A stretch of 8,878 nt of DNA from Flavobacteriia bacterium (GCA_011330545.1 DRQI01000282.1:1-8878); one strand, 5' to 3'. Shown: positions 1 to 6,357, counted from the stretch's first letter. The notes: generated from the sequence alone by a model not told the origin. Made by a program: numbers and translations.

Positions 1-540
1 ATTGAAGAAGCTGTAGCCAAGTACGGCAGTATAGATGTTTTATTTTTAAATGCGGGAATCGCTCCGGTAGCTCCGACAAACGAGTTAACGGAAGCCCATT
101 ACAATGAGGTCTTTGATATCAACGTAAAAGGGCCAATATTGACGGTAAAAGAGGCCTTACCGCATATTACAGACGGCGGTGTGATATTGTTCAACAGCTC
201 TATTGTTCATCAAAAAGGCTTTGAAGGCTTATCGGTTTATTCAGCAAGTAAAGGAGCCTTGAGGGCTTTTTCAAGGGTGCTGACTTCTGAAGTAAAGTCG
301 CGAGGCATCCGGGTAAATACTATTGCCCCCGGGCCTATTGAGACTCCAATTTACGGTAAAATGGGCTTGCCCCAAGAAGTTGTTGAAGATATGGGCAAAG
401 GTTTTGCCGCCCAAGTACCGCTAGGGCGTTTTGGCGCACCGGAAGAAATTGCACAAGCGGCATTATTTTTAGCGTCTGATGATGCTTCTTTTGTAAATGG
501 TGTTGAATTGGAAGTTGACGGTGGCTTAAGCCAAGTATAA
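1..540 (+). CDS. Short-chain dehydrogenase/reductase, C-terminal part (5' end outside window)
   Basis: This is the last 179 residues of a classical SDR-family NAD(P)-dependent oxidoreductase. The reading frame is open from base 1, so the start and the N-terminal TGxxxGxG cofactor loop lie outside the window. A TTG at 139 is an internal leucine codon, not a start. Counting from base 1, visible hallmarks are the NAG motif (residues 17-19), the catalytic serine in FNSS (S67), and YSASK with catalytic Tyr80 and Lys84; the 13-residue Ser-Tyr spacing is normal. They are followed by RVNTIAPGPIETP, the usual region after the sixth strand, and by the C-terminal VNGVELEVDGG signature. All catalytic residues in the visible part are intact, so it is probably an active cytoplasmic enzyme. 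The substrate cannot be read from sequence; family members range from 3-oxoacyl-ACP reductases to sugar and alcohol dehydrogenases. The gene converges on the DUF3307 gene. Confidence 0.93.
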   Translation: MEEAVAKYGSIDVLFLNAGIAPVAPTNELTEAHYNEVFDINVKGPILTVKEALPHITDGGVILFNSSIVHQKGFEGLSVYSASKGALRAFSRVLTSEVKSRGIRVNTIAPGPIETPIYGKMGLPQEVVEDMGKGFAAQVPLGRFGAPEEIAQAALFLASDDASFVNGVELEVDGGLSQV

Positions 541-574
541 ATTAAATCGGGGTTTAAATATTAGATTCCATTAC

Positions 575-610
575 TTTTTTGAGCCTGTCGGTAACGGCGG
601 GCTCAAAAAA
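575..610. terminator. Long symmetric stem-loop between convergent genes (non-canonical terminator candidate)
   Basis: Bases 581-604 form a ten-pair stem (some G-U pairs) closed by GTAA, a GNRA-type tetraloop. The stem is extended by T6 on its 5' side (575-580) and A6 on its 3' side (605-610), giving 16 potential pairs. It lies between the stop codons of two convergent genes, the usual place for a bidirectional terminator. However, the T-run precedes the stem and the A-run follows it on either strand, the reverse of a normal intrinsic terminator. It may instead be a transcript-end stabiliser or a palindromic repeat element. Confidence 0.45.
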
Positions 611-616
611 TTGATA

Positions 617-1342
617 TTAACTTATAATCTGCCGGATTAGCAACCCTACGGCAATGCAAATGGCAAAGCTCATCAAGGTACCAATGAGTACATATTCGGT
701 TTGTTTTCTAGCGCCTTTCGAATCGCTAAAACGCAGGATAGACTTGGCACCGATTAAAAAGCCAATGGCTGAAAAATTACTTGATAAAATAAACGTTAAC
801 ACCAAAATACGTTCAAAAATACCTATATAACGCCCGGCTTTTTTTAAACTGCTTTGCTCCTCTTCTTTGGCAATTTGTTTTTGCCAGCGTTCTGTTGCTT
901 TACCGATAATGAATCCTACGGGGAAAATAACAATCATATATCCTATTACAATGGCTAGTTTTTCTGTAGAGGAAAAGAAATTATGTATTTCGGGAAACAC
1001 ATCGCCAAAGCCTTGAATTAAGTACAGCCAAGCAATGATAAGTACCACTCCGTGAAGAAATTGGTCTAACAAAAAATTTTTGAGGTTGTCTTTCTTTTGA
1101 TGAAGTTTCCACAAATCGATAAAAAAATGTGTTATTATTATACCGATGGGCACTAAAAAACCCGTCCATTGCTGCAAGATAACATAGGTCAAAACACCTG
1201 CCAACATACTATGCACGTATAAATACCATGACTTGGCCTTGTATTGGCGTTTGTGCGCGACCATTTTTTTGCTTTGAAATACAAAATCGGTCAATACATG
1301 AGCCAGTATTAATTGTAGTATGATGATGGTATTATACTCCAT
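617..1342 (-). CDS. DUF3307-family multi-spanning membrane protein
   Basis: This 241-residue inner-membrane protein reads as the DUF3307 family, whose function is not established. About seven hydrophobic segments are visible, roughly at residues 5-23, 39-57, 61-79, 91-110, 127-147, 176-201 and 217-238. A charged loop at about 150-170 contains KEEEQ and is probably cytoplasmic. The N-terminal half carries polar residues in or beside helices: H15/D19 (LAHVLTDF), H44 (VHSM), H72/D76 (THFFIDLWK) and D93/H97 (DQFLH). This pattern resembles an intramembrane metal site, as in some membrane-embedded hydrolases; that is my inference, not a known activity. The ATG overlaps the end of the SatD-like gene by 11 bases, so the two genes are almost certainly co-transcribed and probably translationally coupled. 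The family call is fairly secure; the biochemical role is open. Confidence 0.82.
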   Translation of the reverse strand: MEYNTIIILQLILAHVLTDFVFQSKKMVAHKRQYKAKSWYLYVHSMLAGVLTYVILQQWTGFLVPIGIIITHFFIDLWKLHQKKDNLKNFLLDQFLHGVVLIIAWLYLIQGFGDVFPEIHNFFSSTEKLAIVIGYMIVIFPVGFIIGKATERWQKQIAKEEEQSSLKKAGRYIGIFERILVLTFILSSNFSAIGFLIGAKSILRFSDSKGARKQTEYVLIGTLMSFAICIAVGLLIRQIIS

Positions 1343-1985
1343 TGTTTTGATACTTTGTAATAACGGTTTTATAACGTTTTAGCAGTAGTGCAATAGAATC
1401 CCAATTGGCCACTTTTTTTCTCTGATTGACAGCTGATTGGTAAATGCCTAATTCTTCGGCAATTTCTCTTTCTTTATAGCCTTTGTAAAGATAATATACT
1501 ACTTCGGCAGATTCTCTACTCCACTTGCCGGTTATGCTGTCTAAGAAACTAAAATGCACATTAAATTCATCGTTGATATCGTCATCGGCCGTTCTTAATA
1601 ACAATCTGGGATAATCGCCTTTCATGGTATCTAAGGCCCTCCCTGAAAACTGAAAGGCTTCTCCATTTGATTCTAAAATCGATTCGCGTTTTAAATTTAT
1701 ATTTCCGATGCCAATGGCAATCCTGAAATCCGGCAATCCTGATATTTTCTTATTTTTTATCGCAATTTTATTTACTGCCGTTTTGATAGTAAGGGTTATG
1801 TCTAGTGCGAGCTTAGGATACAATACTACTCCTTGAAAGCTATCTCCTCTAAATATTTTAAATTCAGCATCGTACGTTTTTTGAAAATGCTTAAATTCAG
1901 TATTCACCGCATCGAGAATCATATCTAATTCTTGTGGGGTATATTGGGTTGAATCTATTAAATCGCCGGTTATTACTGCTTTCAT
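1332..1985 (-). CDS. SatD-like protein: cyclase-like N-terminal domain plus C-terminal helix-turn-helix
   Basis: This 217-residue soluble protein resembles the SatD family, named after a streptococcal gene cluster linked to secretion and acid tolerance; its molecular function is unknown. I chose the ATG at 1985 (MKAVITGD) because an in-frame ATG at 2000 lies just upstream of the TATATTTG -7 element, and family members begin close to the VITGDLIDS motif. The N-terminal domain (1 to about 150) shows VITGDLIDST (D8), FRGDSFQG (D48), FRIAIGIG (88-94) and SNGEAFQFSGRALD (107-119). These line up in order with the two metal aspartates and the GIxxG strand of class III nucleotidyl cyclases; this is my reading, not a demonstrated activity. 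Residues about 157-195 form a helix-turn-helix (YKEREIAEELGIYQSAVNQR), so the protein may bind DNA. It is the first gene of a two-gene unit with the DUF3307 membrane protein, behind three palindromes. Confidence 0.8.
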   Translation of the reverse strand: MKAVITGDLIDSTQYTPQELDMILDAVNTEFKHFQKTYDAEFKIFRGDSFQGVVLYPKLALDITLTIKTAVNKIAIKNKKISGLPDFRIAIGIGNINLKRESILESNGEAFQFSGRALDTMKGDYPRLLLRTADDDINDEFNVHFSFLDSITGKWSRESAEVVYYLYKGYKEREIAEELGIYQSAVNQRKKVANWDSIALLLKRYKTVITKYQNNGV

Positions 1986-1989
1986 ATTA

Positions 1990-1997
1990 CAAATATA
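1990..1997 (-). promoter_or_regulatory. Bacteroidota-type -7 promoter element for the SatD-like gene
   Basis: The minus strand reads TATATTTG, an exact match to the Bacteroidota -7 consensus TAnnTTTG. It ends four bases before the chosen ATG at 1985, so the transcript would be leaderless or nearly so. I see no clear TTG at the expected -33 distance. That position falls inside the first 29-bp palindromic unit, which fits a promoter controlled by a protein bound there. Confidence 0.55.
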
Positions 1998-2003
1998 CAT
2001 AAA

Positions 2004-2090
2004 AATATCAGTCTACAGCCTGATAAATGGTAAATATCAGTCTGTAGACTGTTAAATAGTGAATATCAGTCTGTGGACTGATATTTATTT
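2004..2090. repeat. Three tandem 29-bp palindromic units (candidate operator array)
   Basis: Three units with an exact 29-bp period start at 2004, 2033 and 2062, each beginning AATATCAGTCT. Each holds a dyad of the form TATCAGTC-N4-GACTGATA. Unit 1 (2006-2025) and unit 2 (2035-2054) have one mismatch in eight arm pairs. Unit 3 has perfect ten-base arms (2062-2071 and 2076-2085) around TGTG. The dyad centres lie about 30, 59 and 88 bases upstream of the SatD-like start codon, and the first overlaps the expected -33 region. Conservation of the dyad with divergence of the flanks suggests selection on a protein-binding site. An RNA hairpin series or a repeat expansion is an alternative. The direct repetition has no unique spacers, so this is not CRISPR. 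Confidence 0.8.
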
Positions 2091-2095
2091 TACCT

Positions 2096-2122
2096 TGAAA
2101 AACCATCTGCTTAGCTGATGGT
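2096..2122 (-). terminator. Intrinsic terminator for the DUF2461 gene
   Basis: On the minus strand ACCATCAGC and GCAGATGGT pair (eight of nine pairs, one A-A mismatch) around the loop TAA, and the stem runs directly into TTTTT. The orientation matches the DUF2461 gene, whose stop lies about 110 bases upstream in that direction. It would insulate the SatD-like unit from read-through. Confidence 0.65.
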
Positions 2123-2183
2123 AATGTCCTCTTGGCTTTGCCTACTTTTTCAGACCTGTTTATAATAATCTTGTTGCTCATTG

Positions 2184-2224
2184 CCCCTTATGGGGGTTTT
2201 CTAAAGCCACCTTCTCAGAAGGTG
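2184..2224. repeat. Two short palindromes downstream of the DUF2461 gene
   Basis: Bases 2184-2195 form CCCC-TTAT-GGGG, followed on the plus strand by GTTTT. Bases 2208-2224 form the near-perfect palindrome CACCTTCT-C-AGAAGGTG. Both lie in the 3' untranslated region of the DUF2461 transcript and could stabilise its end or assist termination. They resemble short palindromes often scattered through flavobacterial intergenic DNA, but copy number cannot be judged from this window. No gene was found in 2091-2230. Confidence 0.5.
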
Positions 2225-2230
2225 TGATTT

Positions 2231-2908
2231 TTACTCGATTAATGAAACGCCATTCAAATCGGTTGTCAGTACATCGCTCATATAATCAAAATACGGGCGG
2301 ATGGCTTTAAAGGCAGCATTGACTTCTTTTAAAAATTCAGGTGCCGTAACTTCTGTATCTGTAAATTTTTTAATAAAGATAAATTGTTTCTTTTTAATCA
2401 AATCAATCGCAGGATGTTCTTTCTGGAATCCTTTTGGGGCTGTTTTTACTTCTTCTCCCACAAAAGCACCCCAAATTTGTTTGAATTGTTGATTGTTAAT
2501 AATGGCTCTTATCTCGGTATCGTCAATTTCAAATTCTTTACGGATTCTGAATAAATCTTCTTTATTAGGTTGCCAAAAACCGGTAGCTATAAATGAATCT
2601 CCGGGTGAAAGTTGTAAATAATACCCTCCGCGTAAGTGTGGCTTTTTTCTGTGAAAAGAACCACCGAAATGTGTTTTATAAGGCGTTTTGTCTTTTGAAA
2701 ACCGAACATCTCGATAAATACGAAACATCTTCAATTTATCTACATCATCGTGTTTTTGTAAGTTTTCTAACAGTGCATTGTAAAAAAATTTAACCTCTGT
2801 CTCTAAATTTTTAAACTCGGGTTTGTGTGCTGTAAACCACTCCCTGTTATTATTTTTCCTCAAGGTTTTTAAAAATTGCAATGCGTTTTTTGAAATTACT
2901 ACTGACAT
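2231..2908 (-). CDS. DUF2461 domain-containing protein
   Basis: This 225-residue soluble protein of the DUF2461 family (TIGR02453-like) has no established biochemical function. Recognisable family blocks are LRKNNNREWFTAHKPEF near the N-terminus (17-32), FRIYRDVRFSKDKTPYKTHFG (62-82), GGYYLQLSPGDSFIATGFW (94-112) and PKGFQKEHPAIDLIKKKQF (158-176). The length is typical. I chose the ATG at 2908 (MSVVISKN). A longer frame could begin at a TTG at 2929, but that codon lies inside the TATCTTTG promoter element and would precede the transcript start. The gene appears monocistronic: it has its own promoter, is divergent from the small membrane protein at 3043, and ends at hairpins and a terminator. 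There is no signal peptide or membrane segment, so it is probably cytoplasmic. Confidence 0.9.
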   Translation of the reverse strand: MSVVISKNALQFLKTLRKNNNREWFTAHKPEFKNLETEVKFFYNALLENLQKHDDVDKLKMFRIYRDVRFSKDKTPYKTHFGGSFHRKKPHLRGGYYLQLSPGDSFIATGFWQPNKEDLFRIRKEFEIDDTEIRAIINNQQFKQIWGAFVGEEVKTAPKGFQKEHPAIDLIKKKQFIFIKKFTDTEVTAPEFLKEVNAAFKAIRPYFDYMSDVLTTDLNGVSLIE

Positions 2909-2926
2909 ACTATTTCTTATTTTTTC

Positions 2927-2934
2927 CAAAGATA
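2927..2934 (-). promoter_or_regulatory. Bacteroidota-type -7 promoter element for the DUF2461 gene
   Basis: The minus strand reads TATCTTTG, a full match to TAnnTTTG, 18 bases upstream of the ATG at 2908. No convincing -33 TTG is seen at the standard spacing. The element decides the start codon, because the upstream in-frame TTG is part of it. Confidence 0.6.
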
Positions 2935-3042
2935 TAAAAGTTTTGAGAGTAAGGGCGATTTGATTTTGTTAATTAAAATTCTTATATTGTGCATATAAAT
3001 AACTATTAATCATAGTATTACGCTAACTTAAATTTAATTATT

Positions 3043-3468
3043 ATGACAAATCAATCAACTAATTCACCGAAACCGCCGAGTTGGTTTTGGATTGTAAGTG
3101 TATTGGCTTTCATCTGGAACGGAATGGGAGTTTACCAATATTTACAACAAGCCTATAAAACCGAAAGTTTTAAAAGTATGGTTACCCAAGAACAATTAGA
3201 AATTATTGAAAATTTACCGAGTTGGTATACCGCCGTATTTGCCATAGCTGTTTTTGCCGGTGTTTTAGGATGCTTGGCGCTACTTTTAAGGAAAAAATGG
3301 GCCAGTGGCCTGTTGTTATTATCCATGGTAGCTGTTATTATCCAAATGGGATACGGCTTACTAAAAGGCTACTCGGAAAATATAGGAATGACCATAGCCA
3401 TCATTGTTGTAGCCATATTTCTGGTTTGGTTTTCGAAAAATGCCAAGGCCAAAGAATGGCTTGTTTAA
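3043..3468 (+). CDS. Small four-helix inner-membrane protein, function unknown
   Basis: This 141-residue protein has a short polar N-terminus (MTNQSTNSPKPPS) and four hydrophobic helices at about residues 14-34, 61-82, 86-107 and 114-130. The positive residues RKK (83-85) and KNAKAK (132-137) mark probable cytoplasmic sides. There is no cleavable signal peptide. It looks like a small Bacteroidota membrane family that databases often label hypothetical or, loosely, sugar transporter; I see no transport motif supporting that label. It begins at the ATG at 3043 behind an AT-rich leader without a Shine-Dalgarno sequence. A poor -7-like TATATTG at 2983-2989 has a nearby TTTG (2965-2968), but the 14-base spacing is too short to call a promoter. 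The gene stands alone, divergent from DUF2461, and is followed by a terminator. Confidence 0.82.
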   Translation: MTNQSTNSPKPPSWFWIVSVLAFIWNGMGVYQYLQQAYKTESFKSMVTQEQLEIIENLPSWYTAVFAIAVFAGVLGCLALLLRKKWASGLLLLSMVAVIIQMGYGLLKGYSENIGMTIAIIVVAIFLVWFSKNAKAKEWLV

Positions 3469-3584
3469 TTCTTGTAATAAACAAAATTTTAGTACCTTGA
3501 TAAAAAATTAAAAAGATTTCTTATCGATAATTTATCCTATAAATTGCTCTTAATACAGCATAGAAATGGAAAAAGTAGTATGGG

Positions 3585-3620
3585 AAACCTGATAGGTTAT
3601 TGAACTTATCAGGTTTTTTT
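3585..3620 (+). terminator. Intrinsic terminator after the small membrane-protein gene
   Basis: AAACCTGATA (3585-3594) pairs perfectly with TATCAGGTTT (3607-3616) around a 12-base loop, and the T-run extends to 3620. It ends the plus-strand transcript about 117 bases after the stop at 3468. On the opposite strand the stem is followed only by TTTCCC, so it would work poorly for the convergent AAA+ gene. Bases 3469-3584 hold no recognisable gene. Confidence 0.85.
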
Positions 3621-3634
3621 ATATCAAATTAGAT

Positions 3635-5098
3635 TTATAAGTCATTGATAAAACTACCATAAGGGTCTTTGAATTGATATCCTTTGATGAATCTATGCTT
3701 ATTCAATTTCTTAAATTCTACCAATCCCCAAAGTACAAATTCTTTTAAAAAGTAATGCTCTTGTTCTGAAACATCCGGTTGATATTTGTTTATAAGTGCT
3801 TGTAAGGGTTTTATTTTATCGAGTGCTGCTTGGTAGCTGCTATCTGCTGCCTCGTCTAACAGTTCAAAATTATGTTGGTCAAAAAACCACTCGATAATTT
3901 CGTCATAAGGTGTTACCGCTTCTTTGTGTTCTAATTTTTTTATCTCCGGAAAGTAAGAACTGAACAGTGTTTTAATGGCATTGCCTATTAAAAGCTGTGC
4001 AATGGTATGGGCACCTTCTTGTTCTCCTTCGTATACCAATTCTATTTTTCCGATAATTGCCGGAATCATGCCCATAAAATCACTTAGCCTAACGGTGGTA
4101 TCTTTATTGGATGTATAAATACTGCGGCGTTCTGCAGTACTGATTAAATTTTCGAGCGCCGTAATACTCATACGGGCGCTAACACCACTTTTGCTATCTA
4201 TATACTCACTTTCTCTAGCTTCAAAACTGATTTGCTCTAATAATTTTTTTGCCAATTCAGGAACATAAACACGTGCCGATTGGCTTTGTAGGATTGTTGC
4301 TTCTTGTTCGGTAATTTTTTGTGCTATTTCGATATTTTCGGGATAATGTGTCAATATTTGCGAGCCTATCCTATCTTTTAAGGGTGTTACAATGCTCCCC
4401 CTATTGGTATAATCTTCAGGATTTGCCGTAAAAATAAATTGCAGGTCTAAAGGCAAGCGCAGTTTAAATCCTCTAATTTGAATATCGCCTTCTTGTAAAA
4501 TATTGAATAGCGATACTTGTATACGGGCTTGTAAATCAGGTAATTCATTAATGACAAAAATAGAGCGGTTGGCCCGGGGAATCATTCCGAAATGAATAAC
4601 CCGATCGTCTGCGTAACTCAGCTTTAAATTCGCCGCTTTTATCGGGTCTATATCGCCAATTAAATCGGAAACGGTTACATCGGGAGTGGCCAATTTTTCA
4701 TAAAACCGGTCGTTTCTATGTACCCAAGCAATGGGAGTATCATCTCCTTTTTCGGCAATTTGGCCGATGGCAAACCGCGATAATGGCCGCAAAGGGTCGT
4801 CATTAATTTCTGAGCCTGCTACAATGGGCATATACTCGTCTAACAAATTGACCATCAGCCTTGCCAACCGTGTTTTTGCTTGCCCTCTAAGGCCTAATAA
4901 GTTAATATTATGCCTTGAAAGTATGGCCGTCTCTAAGGCGGGAATGACAGTATTTTCATATCCCCAAACGCCTTTAAATACTTGCTTGCCTTCTTTTATT
5001 TTTCTGATTAGGTTTTTTCGCAATTCATCTTTGATAGAGATACTTTGGTATCCTATGTTTTTTAAATCGCCTAAGGTTTTTATCTTTTCTATATTCAT
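3635..5098 (-). CDS. AAA+ ATPase of the MoxR / Mg-chelatase subunit I-like type
   Basis: This 487-residue cytoplasmic AAA+ ATPase is related to MoxR and BchI/ChlI. It shows a Walker A variant GLRGQAKT (69-76, K75/T76), a Walker B-like strand SIFVINE (179-185), a sensor-1 region TANPEDYTNRG (224-234) and an arginine-finger candidate in PLKDR (R243). Walker B ends in NE instead of the usual DE; from memory this seems characteristic of the subfamily, with INELPDL and IQIRG nearby. The C-terminal half is the helical lid plus a family-specific extension. The gene follows the VWA gene by three bases and is surely co-transcribed. AAA+/VWA pairs act as remodelling or metal-insertion machines. With no chelatase H subunit or tetrapyrrole genes here, a chelatase annotation is not supported, and the substrate is unknown. 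Automated labels such as magnesium chelatase or sigma-54-interacting regulator should be treated as misleading. Confidence 0.88.
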   Translation of the reverse strand: MNIEKIKTLGDLKNIGYQSISIKDELRKNLIRKIKEGKQVFKGVWGYENTVIPALETAILSRHNINLLGLRGQAKTRLARLMVNLLDEYMPIVAGSEINDDPLRPLSRFAIGQIAEKGDDTPIAWVHRNDRFYEKLATPDVTVSDLIGDIDPIKAANLKLSYADDRVIHFGMIPRANRSIFVINELPDLQARIQVSLFNILQEGDIQIRGFKLRLPLDLQFIFTANPEDYTNRGSIVTPLKDRIGSQILTHYPENIEIAQKITEQEATILQSQSARVYVPELAKKLLEQISFEARESEYIDSKSGVSARMSITALENLISTAERRSIYTSNKDTTVRLSDFMGMIPAIIGKIELVYEGEQEGAHTIAQLLIGNAIKTLFSSYFPEIKKLEHKEAVTPYDEIIEWFFDQHNFELLDEAADSSYQAALDKIKPLQALINKYQPDVSEQEHYFLKEFVLWGLVEFKKLNKHRFIKGYQFKDPYGSFINDL

Positions 5099-5101
5099 CT
5101 A

Positions 5102-6226
5102 TTATCCTCTTAATTTTTTTCTTCTGTTTTGTTCGTAATCTTCAAAAATCATTTCTCCCAACCCTTTTATGCCTGTATAAAATGCCTTGCCTTGATTGGC
5201 TTGTGAAAATTGGCGTACAAATTGCATCAAATACGGGTCTTTGGCTATCATAAAGGTGGTAATAGGAATGTGTAATTTTCTGGCTTGTGCTGCCATATTA
5301 TAACATTTTTCAACAATATATTCGTCTAAGCCCACACTGCTTTTATAGTACCTTCCATCGGGTAACCGAATACAACTGGGCTTGCCATCGGTAATCATAA
5401 AAATTTGTTTATTGGTATTCCGTTTTCTACGTAGTATATCCATAGCCAATTCTAAACCGGCAACGGTATTGGTATGGTACGGGCCTACTTTTAAATAGGG
5501 CAGCTCTTTGATGCTTATGGGCCAAGCATCATTGCCAAAAACTAACATGTCTAGGGTGTCTTTCGGGTACCGGGTAGTGATTAATTCGGCCAATGCCATG
5601 GCTACTTTTTTGGCGGGAGTAATTCGATCTTCTCCGTATAATATCATGCTATGGCTGATGTCAATCATTAAAACGGTACTCATTTGTGCGTTGAAATTGG
5701 TTTCTTCTACCACCAAATCATTTTCGTTTAAGGTAAAATTGCCGATACCGTTATTAATTTGGGCATTTTTTATGCTTTCGGTCATTGAAATCCGTTCTAA
5801 GGCATCTCCAAAATGGTAATTTCGATATTCGCCTGTATGTTCATCGCCTTGCCCGATATTTTTCGTTTTGTGATTGCCCAAACCGCTCCTTTTGAGTTTT
5901 CCGAAAATTTGATTTAAGGCTCGTTGCCGGATGGCACGTTCTGTTTTGGCTGTAATTTTCAATCCGTTACCCCCTTCTTTCGGGTCTATTTCTTCCCTGA
6001 GATAACCTTTCTTTTTGAGGTCTTCAATAAAATCATCTAAGGTATAATCGGGTGTGGTGAGCTCATATTCTTTATCGAGTTGTGCCAACCAATCTAAGGC
6101 TTCATCTACATCGCCTGATGTATGGGTAATCAATTCTTTAAAAATTTCGAATAATTTATCGAAAGGCGATTGTGGCGTTGCCTTGAAATTTTCGAACCGA
6201 AAGCCTTTTTTATGGTGGATTTGCAT
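5102..6226 (-). CDS. VWA-domain protein, partner of the adjacent AAA+ ATPase
   Basis: This 374-residue protein has a charged, mostly helical N-terminal region (1 to about 180) and a von Willebrand factor A domain (about 183-360). The MIDAS metal site is visible: DISHS (189-193), a threonine in HTNT (252 or 254) and the aspartate of ITDGKPS (D280). There is no signal peptide or membrane segment, so it is cytoplasmic. VWA proteins encoded beside MoxR or ChlI-type ATPases bind the ATPase ring and present substrates, which is the likely role here. The gene is first in the pair, with three bases before the AAA+ start. The ATG at 6226 (MQIHHKKGF) is the only reasonable start. No TAnnTTTG element was found in the 131 bases between it and hisIE, so its promoter is unclear and read-through from the his operon is possible. 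Confidence 0.9.
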   Translation of the reverse strand: MQIHHKKGFRFENFKATPQSPFDKLFEIFKELITHTSGDVDEALDWLAQLDKEYELTTPDYTLDDFIEDLKKKGYLREEIDPKEGGNGLKITAKTERAIRQRALNQIFGKLKRSGLGNHKTKNIGQGDEHTGEYRNYHFGDALERISMTESIKNAQINNGIGNFTLNENDLVVEETNFNAQMSTVLMIDISHSMILYGEDRITPAKKVAMALAELITTRYPKDTLDMLVFGNDAWPISIKELPYLKVGPYHTNTVAGLELAMDILRRKRNTNKQIFMITDGKPSCIRLPDGRYYKSSVGLDEYIVEKCYNMAAQARKLHIPITTFMIAKDPYLMQFVRQFSQANQGKAFYTGIKGLGEMIFEDYEQNRRKKLRG

Positions 6227-6357
6227 GGTATAAAATTACTATAATTTATGGATTAGATAGTACGAATCATATTGATATTGATTGTTACGGTATTTTGAAA
6301 GGTAAATTTATCAATAACCACCTATTTTAATCTCAATTGAAAAAAAGTAATCTTACC

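Noticed and set aside
981..1169. 62-codon minus-strand frame inside the DUF3307 gene
   Set aside because: It lies wholly within the DUF3307 coding region in another frame and has no family features.
2004..2090. CRISPR-like array
   Set aside because: The units are contiguous 29-bp tandem repeats with no unique spacers, and no cas genes are present.
2909..2929. Longer DUF2461 start at a TTG codon (MEKIRNS extension)
   Set aside because: The TTG is part of the TATCTTTG promoter element, so it would not be in the transcript; the ATG at 2908 fits the family.
3566..3592. Nine-codon mini-frame (MEKVVWET plus stop) running into the terminator at 3585
   Set aside because: It is too short to support, lacks an RBS, and has no regulatory arrangement such as alternative hairpins or a downstream gene on the same strand.
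3635..5098. Annotation as magnesium chelatase subunit or sigma-54 activator
   Set aside because: No GAFTGA motif, no chelatase H subunit and no tetrapyrrole genes are seen; the resemblance is limited to the shared AAA+ core.
4731..5138. Plus-strand frame of 135 codons antisense to the AAA+ and VWA genes
   Set aside because: It is fully covered by two well-supported genes on the other strand and has no recognisable domain.
6340..6357. Terminator after hisIE
   Set aside because: A T7 run on the minus strand is preceded only by a four-pair stem (GTAA-GA-TTAC), too weak to call. Read-through into the VWA gene cannot be excluded.
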